5,720 bases of DNA, taken from JAHRVQ01 sp964548025 (GTDB taxonomy: Bacteria > Pseudomonadota > Gammaproteobacteria > Pseudomonadales > Azotimanducaceae). The stretch is taken from positions 1-5,720 of the forward strand of contig CAZJRI010000241.1 in the NCBI GenBank assembly GCA_964548025.1. Direction: 5' to 3'. A model generated the notes under the pieces. That model was not told the origin of the DNA. It saw nothing but the letters and a program-made list of their open reading frames with translations, and ran no database searches. Position 1 is the first letter of the stretch, and every line of letters starts with the position of its first letter. Position numbers and translations under genes: made by a program. Shown one piece after another: positions 1 to 5,720 of this stretch.

Positions 1-1
1 G

Positions 2-676
2 GCCGGGAGTGGTAAAACGACCAGTCTGCTGAAGCTGACTACAAATCGGGTTATTCAGTATGGGGCTTCCAGTTGCGCGATTGTTAACTGTGATGGTTAT
101 AAGGCGGGTGCCAGAGAGCAACTGGATCGATTTGGCAACCTGCTCGATGTTGAGGTCATTCATGTCGACAGCAATGTTAGTCTGAATCAGGCGATTGCGA
201 GGGTGGCCCATCGTTCATTCGTCGCGATTGATATGCCAGGTCTGGGTATGTCAGACAACCAGCTTTCAACCGAATTATTCAGGTTGTCCTCTTCAAACTA
301 CGATATACACAGGTATCTGGTCCTACCGGCCAATCTGCAGACCTCCGTCATGAATATGGCGCTCAATATCTACCAGGCGAAAGGCAGAACAACCTGTATC
401 CTGACGCATCTCGATGAATGTGACGCCCTGGGTCCTGCTTATAGTTTTCTGGTAAGAAAAATGCTGACGCTGTCCTATACGACGAATGGTCCACATATTC
501 CGGAAGATATTGCTCTTGCCCGTAGTGCAGCATTCATCGAGAAGATGTCCTCCCTTGTCGAGGGATACCCGGCCGACCATCCCCATGAAAGACAATTTGC
601 GAAAGAAGCCATGTCCGACTTAACTTATAGGAAGAGTACAGCGGAAGTAACCTCTAAAATGGCAGTTGATCTATGA
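2..676 (+). CDS. flhF: Flagellar biosynthesis GTPase FlhF, C-terminal part (5' end outside window)
   Basis: This is an SRP-type GTPase that places the flagellum at the cell pole and works with FleN. The frame is open from the window edge and 224 residues are visible; the N-terminal region and the first residues of the P-loop lie outside. Seen in order (numbered from the first visible residue): the P-loop tail AGSGKTT (1-7), a G2-like segment CDGYKAGAREQL (30-41), a G3 position DMPG (77-80), a G4 position THLDE (135-139), and the FlhF/SRP closing segment with IPEDIALARS (166-175). Order and spacing match FlhF rather than Ffh or FtsY, and fleN follows directly. Three motifs are non-standard: Lys34 replaces the usual Arg in DxYR, DMPG replaces DTAG, and His136 replaces Lys in TKxD. 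The tail after the GTPase core is about 45 residues and looks variable. The gene ends in an ATGA overlap with fleN, which suggests translational coupling. Confidence 0.93.
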   Translation, partial: AGSGKTTSLLKLTTNRVIQYGASSCAIVNCDGYKAGAREQLDRFGNLLDVEVIHVDSNVSLNQAIARVAHRSFVAIDMPGLGMSDNQLSTELFRLSSSNYDIHRYLVLPANLQTSVMNMALNIYQAKGRTTCILTHLDECDALGPAYSFLVRKMLTLSYTTNGPHIPEDIALARSAAFIEKMSSLVEGYPADHPHERQFAKEAMSDLTYRKSTAEVTSKMAVDL

Positions 677-1491
677 GTTCTCATCCCGTGCAGGTAATTG
701 CAGTGACCGGTGGTAAAGGCGGGGTTGGCAAGTCCAATGTTTCCCTGAATTTAAGTCTGGCATTGGCAGATATGGGTCGCAGGGTCACCTTGCTTGACGC
801 TGATCTTGGACTGGCCAATATTGATGTGCTGCTTGGTCTCAAATCCAATTGTACGATTGAGCAGGTCATCAATGGTGAGCGGGATATTAAAGATATCCTG
901 GTCCCTGGACCGATGGGTATTCGCGTTGTTCCGGCATCCTCAGGTACCCAGGCGATGGTCAATCTCGGACCTCGTGAACATGCTGGTCTAATTCAGGCAT
1001 TCACAGCTATCAGTGATCAGATGGATGTGCTTATCGTAGATACCGCTGCTGGTATATCCCAGAGCGTAACGAGTTTTGTCAAGGCAGCCCAGGAAGTAGC
1101 GCTGGTCGTATGTGACGAACCCACATCCATAACCGACGCCTATGCGCTGTTGAAACTCCTCAATAAAGAGCACCAGTTGGATCGTTTCAGATTGATTTCC
1201 AATATGACGAAGAGCAAGCAACAGGCTGAATTGCTCTACCGAAAACTCCTTGGTGTTACTGACCGTTTCCTTGATGTCACCATTGAACATGCCGGGAACA
1301 TCCCCTTCGACGATTGTGTCCGCAAAGCTGTTCAGAAGCAAAAGGCTGTCTATGAAGCCTACCCTTCGTGCAAAGCTTCAATCGCTTATCGCGAACTGGC
1401 AAAGAATGTGGACAACTGGCCTTTGGCAAGCTCGCCAAGAGGGCATCTCGAATTCTTTGTCGAGCAACTGGTTGCTCAGGGTATGAGATAA
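673..1491 (+). CDS. fleN: Flagellar number regulator FleN/FlhG (MinD/ParA-family ATPase)
   Basis: This MinD-like ATPase limits the number of polar flagella, partners FlhF, and in pseudomonads restrains the master regulator FleQ. It has 272 residues, close to the usual 270-300. Visible motifs are the deviant Walker A GKGGVGKS (14-21), the second nucleotide-binding segment LLDADLGLANID (40-51), Walker B and switch DVLIVDTAAG (118-127), the CDEPTSITDAYAL segment, and a C-terminal end with PRGHLEFFVEQL typical of FleN. The ATG overlaps the flhF stop (ATGA). An in-frame TGA at 667-669 rules out an earlier start, so the protein begins only about seven residues before the first beta strand. It therefore lacks an N-terminal extension like that of Vibrio or Bacillus FlhG, which carries the DQAxxLR FlhF-activating helix. 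There is no strong Shine-Dalgarno sequence, consistent with coupling to flhF translation. Identification is firm. Confidence 0.96.
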   Translation: MSSHPVQVIAVTGGKGGVGKSNVSLNLSLALADMGRRVTLLDADLGLANIDVLLGLKSNCTIEQVINGERDIKDILVPGPMGIRVVPASSGTQAMVNLGPREHAGLIQAFTAISDQMDVLIVDTAAGISQSVTSFVKAAQEVALVVCDEPTSITDAYALLKLLNKEHQLDRFRLISNMTKSKQQAELLYRKLLGVTDRFLDVTIEHAGNIPFDDCVRKAVQKQKAVYEAYPSCKASIAYRELAKNVDNWPLASSPRGHLEFFVEQLVAQGMR

Positions 1492-1522
1492 AGTGAGTGA
1501 CTAGTGCGAAGAGATTTCATAA

Positions 1523-2248
1523 GTGACTGCGGCCACAGGTATTAGCGTGTATTCTGAATTTCAGGAGCAAACCCCTGACTCGCTTGTGAGGGAACATGCC
1601 CCGCTGGTGAAACGCATCGCCCACCATTTGATGGCTCGCCTGCCACCCAGTGTCCAACCAGACGATTTAATACAGTCCGGCATGATCGGCCTGCTGGAAG
1701 CTGCAACCAAATATGACCCGAGTAAGGGGGCGAGCTTTGAAACCTATGCCGGGATCAGAATTCGCGGTGCCATGGTGGATGAAATTCGCAAGGGTGATTG
1801 GGTACCCAGATCCGTTCATCGCAATGCAAGAAGCGTGAGTGCTGCAATGGTGAAGCTCGAAGGTCGTCTGGGTCGTGATGCGACAGACCGCGAGGTTGCA
1901 GAGGAAATGGGTGTAGGACTCACCCAGTATTTCAGCATTTTGAAAGATGCAGCAGGAAGCAAGCTCTTCAGCTTCGAGGAGATTCCCATGACGGGTGGTG
2001 AGGGTATCGCATCGAAAACACCGGATCCTCTCGATCAAATTGAGAAGCGGGACTTCCAGGATTGCCTGGCAGAGGCTATTTCGGGACTTCCAGAAAGAGA
2101 ACAGCTCGTTTTGTCACTTTATTACGACGATGAATTGAATCTTAAAGAAATTGGTGAGGTTCTGGGTGTCAGTGAATCAAGAGTCAGCCAGATTCATACC
2201 CAGTCTGCGCTGCGACTACGATCGAAGCTTGGGGATTGGACTCAGTAG
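1523..2248 (+). CDS. fliA: RNA polymerase sigma factor FliA (sigma-28, flagellar)
   Basis: This is the alternative sigma factor for late flagellar and chemotaxis genes, normally held inactive by the anti-sigma factor FlgM until the hook is complete. It has 241 residues, the usual length. Sigma region 2 spans about 20-95 and includes DDLIQSGMIGLLEA (47-60) and the region 2.4 segment IRGAMVDEIRKGDWVPRS (80-97). Region 3 covers roughly 97-150. Region 4, with the DNA-binding helix-turn-helix LKEIGEVLGVSESRVSQIH, lies at about 207-225. The start is GTG at 1523: TAA directly upstream (1520-1522) closes the frame, and the N-terminus MTAATGISVYS resembles pseudomonad FliA (MTAASG...YS, from memory). 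A weak purine stretch (GAAGAG, 1508-1513) lies 9 nt upstream. It is 31 bp downstream of fleN with no visible promoter or terminator between them, so it is probably cotranscribed with flhF-fleN. Confidence 0.96.
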   Translation: MTAATGISVYSEFQEQTPDSLVREHAPLVKRIAHHLMARLPPSVQPDDLIQSGMIGLLEAATKYDPSKGASFETYAGIRIRGAMVDEIRKGDWVPRSVHRNARSVSAAMVKLEGRLGRDATDREVAEEMGVGLTQYFSILKDAAGSKLFSFEEIPMTGGEGIASKTPDPLDQIEKRDFQDCLAEAISGLPEREQLVLSLYYDDELNLKEIGEVLGVSESRVSQIHTQSALRLRSKLGDWTQ

Positions 2249-2297
2249 GTTCATGCCAGAAACAGGCAAAAAAACTGGATAGGCGCTGATCTGCATC

Positions 2298-2324
2298 TAA
2301 ACTTTATAGAGAGAGCGCAATTAG
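2298..2324 (+). promoter_or_regulatory. Candidate sigma-28 promoter A upstream of cheY
   Basis: TAAACTTT at 2298-2305 matches 7 of 8 bases of the enterobacterial sigma-28 -35 consensus TAAAGTTT. After 11 nt, GCAATTAG (2317-2324) matches only 4 of 8 bases of the -10 consensus GCCGATAA. In Pseudomonas cheYZ are reported as late, FliA-dependent genes, so a FliA promoter in this gap would be expected. The -10 is weak, so this is a candidate only and competes with the second one just downstream. Confidence 0.3.
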
Positions 2325-2349
2325 GCTGTTTAAGACCTGATGGCGATAA
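2324..2349 (+). promoter_or_regulatory. Candidate sigma-28 promoter B upstream of cheY
   Basis: GGCGATAA at 2342-2349 matches 7 of 8 bases of the sigma-28 -10 consensus GCCGATAA. Upstream, after a 10-nt spacer, GGCTGTTT (2324-2331) keeps only the GTTT half of the -35 element. A transcript from here would begin near 2356 and give a leader of about 20 nt that includes the cheY ribosome binding site. The short spacer and half -35 element are weaknesses. At most one of candidates A and B is likely to be the main promoter. Confidence 0.3.
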
Positions 2350-2364
2350 ATAGGGTTGAAGGAC

Positions 2365-2370
2365 GGAGGT
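2365..2370 (+). promoter_or_regulatory. Strong ribosome binding site that sets the cheY TTG start
   Basis: GGAGGT at 2365-2370 lies 4 nt before TTG (2375) but 16 nt before the next in-frame ATG (2387). The spacing favours the TTG start, giving the N-terminus MDKQMKILIVDD, which aligns end to end with E. coli CheY (MADKELKFLVVDD). Confidence 0.75.
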
Positions 2371-2374
2371 TTCC

Positions 2375-2764
2375 TTGGACAAGCAAATGAAAATCTTGAT
2401 CGTGGACGATTTCTCTACGATGCGAAGGATTATCAAGAATCTTTTGAGAGATTTGGGATACACCAATACGACTGAGGCTGACGATGGCAAGACGGCACTT
2501 CCGGTTCTACAGGCTGGTGGAATTGATTTCCTCGTGACTGATTGGAATATGCCAGGAATGACTGGAATAGACCTGCTCAAAGCTGTCCGTGCTGATGACA
2601 AACTGAATGAATTACCAGTCTTGATGGTTACAGCAGAGGCCAAGAGGGATCAGATAGTAGAAGCTGCCCAGGCCGGGGTGAATGGCTATGTTGTAAAACC
2701 ATTCACTGCCGCAGCACTAAAGGAAAAGATCGAAAAGATTTTTGATCGTATCGATGCAAGTTAA
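2375..2764 (+). CDS. cheY: Chemotaxis response regulator CheY
   Basis: This single-domain receiver protein is phosphorylated by CheA and binds the flagellar switch to change rotation. It has 129 residues and all signature positions are present: the acidic pair D11 D12, the phosphoacceptor D56 in the segment TDWNMPGM, T86 in MVTAEAK, Y105 in NGYVVKPF, and K108. Numbering is one less than E. coli CheY (D57, T87, Y106, K109). There is no output domain. The start is TTG, chosen because of the ribosome binding site at 2365-2370; an ATG at 2387 would shorten the protein by four residues. It heads a cheY-cheZ-cheA block after a 126-bp gap and is probably transcribed by FliA from that gap. Confidence 0.97.
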   Translation: MDKQMKILIVDDFSTMRRIIKNLLRDLGYTNTTEADDGKTALPVLQAGGIDFLVTDWNMPGMTGIDLLKAVRADDKLNELPVLMVTAEAKRDQIVEAAQAGVNGYVVKPFTAAALKEKIEKIFDRIDAS

Positions 2765-2803
2765 TCACCCGGGCGTTGATTCCCCGATTTGAACCCCTCA
2801 AAA

Positions 2804-2809
2804 AAAGAG
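2804..2809 (+). promoter_or_regulatory. Probable ribosome binding site for cheZ
   Basis: AAAGAG (2804-2809) lies 6 nt before the ATG at 2816. It is a modest match to Shine-Dalgarno, but it is the only one near either possible cheZ start and favours 2816 over TTG 2789. Confidence 0.5.
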
Positions 2810-2815
2810 AAAACG

Positions 2816-3559
2816 ATGGAAATGAACCAACAGCCTTTTGATCGGCTACTGAAAGAAAAAGCGCAGATATTGTTGGAAAACCTTGAGCATGGAAACGTTG
2901 GTACAGCGGTTCAGGAGCTGATTCAAATTAACGATGCCCGCAATGACAGTATCTATCAGCAAATAGGAAAAATAACCCGGGGTTTGCATGATGCAATTGC
3001 GAATCTTGAAATCAGAAGCGAAGGTGAGAGTGAAGGTCGCGACATGTCGGCACGGGTGGGATATGTCATTGAACTCACCCAGGAAGCGGCGAATAAGACC
3101 ATGGATCTTGCTGAACTGGCAACACCGATTGCAGCAGAACTGGGTGTGGAATCAACCAGTTTGAGATCAGACTGGCGAAAGCTGAAAGAAAGACAGCTTA
3201 ATGCCGAAGATTTTCGAAGACTCTACCAGCGAATCGATGACTTTCTCGCCTATTCAGAAGATAAGAGCAATCAGCTTCATGGACATCTGACCGATATCGT
3301 TGTCGCTCAGGGTTATCAGGATCTGAGTGGACAGGTTCTGAACAAAATCATCCAGATGCTCGAAGCTACAGAGACTGACCTGGTAAATCTGATAGCAATA
3401 TCAGGAAGAATGCAGGATGTAAGCGGACTGCAAACAACAGAAGAGTCAGAAAGCGAAGACGAAAAAAATCTGTTGGCAGAAGGCCCCCTACCCGATAGTG
3501 CAATCACATTGAATGATCAGGAAGAGGTCGATGACCTTCTGTCCAGTCTGGGATTCTAG
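2816..3559 (+). CDS. cheZ: Protein phosphatase CheZ
   Basis: CheZ dephosphorylates CheY-P and so terminates the chemotaxis signal; the family works as a long helical dimer. With the ATG at 2816 the protein has 247 residues, longer than E. coli CheZ (214) but in the pseudomonad range. The catalytic segment YQDLSGQV is present, with D169 and Q173 corresponding to E. coli D143 and the CheY-inserting Q147. The C-terminus ends EEVDDLLSSLGF, the conserved amphipathic helix that tethers CheY, and follows an acidic, flexible linker. I chose 2816 because the purine-rich AAAGAG lies about 6 nt upstream; the frame also permits TTG at 2789 (nine extra residues, MNPSKKEKT), but no Shine-Dalgarno sequence precedes it. 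cheY ends 51 bp upstream and cheA begins 15 bp downstream, so cotranscription is likely. Confidence 0.94.
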   Translation: MEMNQQPFDRLLKEKAQILLENLEHGNVGTAVQELIQINDARNDSIYQQIGKITRGLHDAIANLEIRSEGESEGRDMSARVGYVIELTQEAANKTMDLAELATPIAAELGVESTSLRSDWRKLKERQLNAEDFRRLYQRIDDFLAYSEDKSNQLHGHLTDIVVAQGYQDLSGQVLNKIIQMLEATETDLVNLIAISGRMQDVSGLQTTEESESEDEKNLLAEGPLPDSAITLNDQEEVDDLLSSLGF

Positions 3560-3574
3560 AATCAAGGAAGAATA

Positions 3575-5601
3575 ATGAGCAATGACGACGACGAAATATT
3601 ACAGGATTTTCTCGTGGAAGCGGGGGAAATTCTGGAGCAGTTGTCTGAGCAACTGGTAGATCTGGAACGCACACCGGAGGATTCGGATTTACTCAATGCG
3701 ATATTTCGCGGTTTTCATACTGTTAAAGGTGGTGCGGGGTTTCTACAATTCGAACCGATGGTAGATTGTTGCCATGTCGCTGAAAATGCCTTCGATGTTT
3801 TAAGGAAGGGAGAAATCAGCCTGACACCAGAGCTGATGGATACCGTATTAAGTGCCCTCGACAGCGTCAATACCATGTTCGATGAGATTCGTAACGGAGA
3901 CGAACTGACACCGGCTGAACCGGAACTGATAGATGCATTGACGAGAGTGACTGAAGGTGGGGTGCCTGAGCCAGCGGAAGAACCGGAACCAGAAACGGTT
4001 GAGGTTAGTGCACCCGTCGAAGCAGACGATGCGACACCGGAAGCGGAGGGTTCAGCCTCTGATTCCGATATTATTACTGACGATGAATTTGAAGATCTGC
4101 TTGATGCATTGCAGGGAAAACAAGGCGAAGCAAACGCCAACGAGAAGGATCAGGCAGGCAGCACTGACGAATCAAAACCTGAACCTGAAAGCTCAGATGA
4201 AATATCTGAAGAAGAATTTGAAGCGCTGTTGGATCAGCGTGATGCCGATAAGAAAGCGCCTGAAGTAAATGAGGAAAAGAAAAAACCTGCAGAGGTACCG
4301 ACTGTAACTGACGAAGTCAAGGTTGAAAAAGAGACAACCAAAACTGAACCGGCACCAGGAGCAGATGCTTCAGCGAAACCTGCGGTTGCCGAGAAACCAC
4401 CGAAACCTGCCAAATCACCACCCAAGGAATCAGCCGGAGAAGCGACTGTCAGGGTAGATACCAGACGACTTGATGAGATCATGAATATGGTTGGCGAGTT
4501 GGTGCTGGTAAGAAATCGACTGGTCCGTCTTGGGGCAAATTCCCAGGATGAAGACATGAACAAAGCCGTGTCAAATCTTGATGTTGTGACTGCAGATCTT
4601 CAGTCCTCTGTCATGAAGACACGGATGCAACCCATCAAGAAGGTCTTTGGCCGATTCCCGAGAGTTGTGAGAGATCTTGCGAGAAATCTTAAGAAAGAAA
4701 TCAATCTTGAATTGATTGGAGAAGAAACTGATCTGGACAAGAATCTGGTCGAGGCACTTGCAGACCCCCTGGTTCACCTCGTGCGTAATTCTGTCGATCA
4801 CGGTATTGAAAACCCTGATGACCGGGAGGCAGTTGGCAAACCGNNNNNNNNNNCATTACGCTCTCGGCGGAACAGGAAGGCGATCATATTCTGTTGACGA
4901 TCAAGGATGATGGAAAAGGAATGGACCCGGATGCAATACGTGAGCTTGCCATCACAAAGGGTGCCATAGACAGGGATGCTGCAGAAAGGTTGAGTGACGG
5001 TGAGGCTTTCAATCTGATATTTGCACCTGGTTTCTCGACTAAAGAAGTCGTATCGGATGTATCCGGCAGAGGTGTTGGGATGGACGTGGTCAAGACCAAG
5101 ATCGGTCAGTTAAACGGGACGGTCGATATTGAATCTACTCTGGGGGAAGGTAGCAGGATCATCATTAAGGTGCCCCTGACCCTTGCCATTATGCCGACTT
5201 TGATGGTGATGCTGGCTGATCAGACATTTGCGCTGCCGCTGGTAAGCGTTAACGAGATATTCCACCTGGATCTCAGGGATACCAACATTGTGGACGGTCA
5301 GGAAGTCATCATTGTTCGTGAAAAAGCTATCCCGCTCTATTACCTCAGTCGCTGGCTTGTCAATGGCGGGGTAGTCCAGGCGGCCAATGAAAGCCCGGAG
5401 TGTCACGTCGTTATCGTGACGGTGGGTAATCAGAAAATAGGATTTGTGGTTGATCAGCTCATCGGACAGGAAGAAGTCGTCATCAAACCACTAGGCAAGA
5501 TGTTGCAAGGAACGGCTGGTATGGCTGGTGCAACAATTACTGGCGATGGCACGATCGCGCTGATCCTTGATGTGCCGAGTATGTTAAAGCGGTATGGCTA
5601 A
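3575..5601 (+). CDS. cheA: Chemotaxis histidine kinase CheA (interrupted by an assembly gap)
   Basis: CheA is the receptor-coupled kinase that autophosphorylates and passes phosphate to CheY and, where present, CheB. P1 (about 1-125) has phosphoacceptor H48 in FRGFHTVKGGAGF. Residues 128-290 are an acidic, Pro/Ala/Lys-rich linker with no recognisable folded P2 domain but two related motifs, ITDDEFEDLLDALQ (167-180) and ISEEEFEALLDQR (210-222). P3 dimerisation starts near TVRVDTRRLDEIMNMVGEL (291-309). The P4 ATPase has the N box HLVRNSVDHGIE (401-412), then after the gap the G1 box DDGKGMD, the FAPGFST box and the G2 box GRGVGMD. The CheW-like P5 begins around VPLTLAIMPTLM and runs to the end. 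The two halves are in different frames only across the 10 Ns at 4844-4853. Alignment with other CheAs needs four residues there (about 675 in total), so I treat it as one intact gene. The ATG at 3575 follows AAGGAAG (3564-3570). Confidence 0.96.
4073..4240 (+). repeat. Two copies of an acidic FExLLD motif in the CheA linker
   Basis: Protein-level repeat: CheA residues 167-180 (ITDDEFEDLLDALQ, 4073-4114) and 210-222 (ISEEEFEALLDQR, 4202-4240) share the pattern I-[TS]-[DE]-[DE]-E-F-E-x-L-L-D. The sequence between them is low-complexity (Glu, Pro, Ser, Lys, Ala, Asn). The motif also resembles the CheZ C-terminus (EEVDDLLSSLGF, 3521-3556). I infer docking peptides for CheY; this is not shown by the sequence alone. 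Confidence 0.8.
4844..4853. other. Assembly gap (10 Ns) inside the CheA ATPase domain
   Basis: Ten undetermined bases lie between the codons for GKP (ending 4843) and the in-frame ATT at 4855 (ITLSAEQEG). E. coli CheA has four residues at this place (GKN-SVGN-LILSAE). Four codons need 12 nt, of which one (C at 4854) is present, so the true gap is probably 11 nt and the apparent frameshift is an artefact of a rounded N run. Confidence 0.9.
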
Positions 5602-5623
5602 AAGTTAAGCCCTGCGAGCGCAC

Positions 5624-5627
5624 GAGG
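5624..5627 (+). promoter_or_regulatory. Ribosome binding site for the stator gene
   Basis: GAGG (5624-5627) lies 8 nt before the ATG at 5636, and selects that ATG over the one at 5629, which is in another frame and does not give a MotA-like start. Confidence 0.65.
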
Positions 5628-5635
5628 CATGAAAC

Positions 5636-5720
5636 ATGGATCTGTTAAGCCTGTTAGGGATATGTATCGCATTTGCTGCCATCATTACGGGCAACCTGCT
5701 CGATGGCGGTGATCTGTCAC
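5636..5720 (+). CDS. motC: Flagellar motor stator protein, MotA/MotC/PomA family (3' end outside window)
   Basis: Only the first 28 codons are present and the frame is open to the edge. The start MDLLSLLGICIAF followed by AAIITGNLLDGGDLS gives a hydrophobic first transmembrane segment and then the GNxL-(D/E)-GG turn typical of MotC/PomA, the proton- or sodium-channel subunit of the flagellar stator. P. aeruginosa MotC begins very similarly (MDVLSLIGLILAF...GGNYLEGG, from memory). It lies 34 bp after cheA with its own ribosome binding site and no visible terminator, so it is probably in the same operon. In pseudomonads motC and motD also follow the cheA block, but with cheB in between. Whether it is MotC- or PomA-like (ion specificity) cannot be decided from this piece. 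Confidence 0.87.
   Translation, partial: MDLLSLLGICIAFAAIITGNLLDGGDLS

Noticed and set aside
673..1491. MinD (cell division) or ParA (partition) as the identity of the ATPase
   Set aside because: The FleN-specific C-terminal end (PRGHLEFFVEQL), the CDEPTSITDAYAL segment and the position between flhF and fliA identify FleN; the MinD membrane-targeting helix and minC/minE neighbours are not seen.
2254..2276. Possible terminator after fliA: TGCC (2254-2257) and GGCA (2265-2268) with a homopolymer run
   Set aside because: The stem is only 4 bp and is followed by A rather than T on the coding strand, so it does not form an intrinsic terminator for fliA; nothing on the other strand needs one.
2788..2802. 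TTTGA-ACCCC-TCAAA inverted repeat just upstream of cheZ
   Set aside because: A 5-bp, AT-rich stem is weak and easily arises by chance; there is no supporting regulatory context.
3715..4140. Long reverse-strand open frame opposite the cheA 5' half (Ser/Ala-rich product)
   Set aside because: It is a compositional shadow of the acidic GA-rich CheA linker, with no recognisable domain. The other reverse-strand frames in the window (for example 988-1341, 2251-2643 and 4234-4563) are likewise antisense to well-identified genes.
4716..4910. cheA read as two broken genes or a pseudogene
   Set aside because: The break coincides exactly with the N run; domain order and residue alignment continue across it, with four residues missing and no lost motif.
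5599..5625. TAAAAGTT followed by GCGCACGA as a sigma-28 promoter for the stator gene
   Set aside because: The -10 portion matches only about half of the consensus and the -35 overlaps the cheA stop; readthrough from cheA is simpler.
1..5720. Mobile elements, CRISPR arrays, tRNA or rRNA genes
   Set aside because: No direct-repeat arrays, terminal inverted repeats, transposase-like frames or cloverleaf-like segments were seen; intergenic space is too short for most of these.

Overview
This window is a contiguous stretch of a polar-flagellum and chemotaxis locus, with every recognisable gene on the + strand. The gene order flhF–fleN–fliA–cheY–cheZ–cheA, the very close match of each product to its pseudomonad-type family, and the MotC/PomA-like stator start at the right edge all point to a polarly flagellated gammaproteobacterium related to the Pseudomonas/Marinobacter/Alteromonas branch. 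I cannot name a genus from the sequence. A run of 10 Ns inside cheA indicates a draft or metagenome assembly.

Layout: positions 2-676 hold the C-terminal two thirds of the GTPase FlhF, which enters from the left edge. 673-1491 is the MinD-like ATPase FleN (FlhG), overlapping flhF by 4 nt. 1523-2248 is the flagellar sigma factor FliA (sigma-28), with a GTG start. 2249-2374 is the only sizeable intergenic gap (126 bp); it holds two weak sigma-28-like promoter candidates and a strong Shine-Dalgarno sequence for cheY. 2375-2764 is CheY (TTG start), 2816-3559 CheZ and 3575-5601 CheA, which is interrupted by the N run at 4844-4853. 5636-5720 is the first 28 codons of a MotA-family stator gene.

How the genes work together: FlhF and FleN set the position and number of polar flagella. 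FliA transcribes the late flagellar and chemotaxis genes. CheA phosphorylates CheY in response to receptors, CheY-P acts on the flagellar switch, and CheZ removes the phosphate. The stator gene at the right edge encodes part of the motor that CheY-P controls.

Most of the window is a conventional locus, and I see no mobile element, CRISPR array, RNA gene or wholly new system. The points worth a second look are: (1) the CheA linker lacks a folded P2 domain but carries two short acidic 'FExLLD' motifs that resemble the CheY-binding C-terminal tail of the neighbouring CheZ; (2) FlhF has substitutions in three of its GTPase motifs, while FleN lacks an N-terminal extension that could carry the known FlhF-activating helix; (3) no cheB lies between cheA and the stator gene; (4) cheA looks frameshifted only because the N run appears to be one base short.
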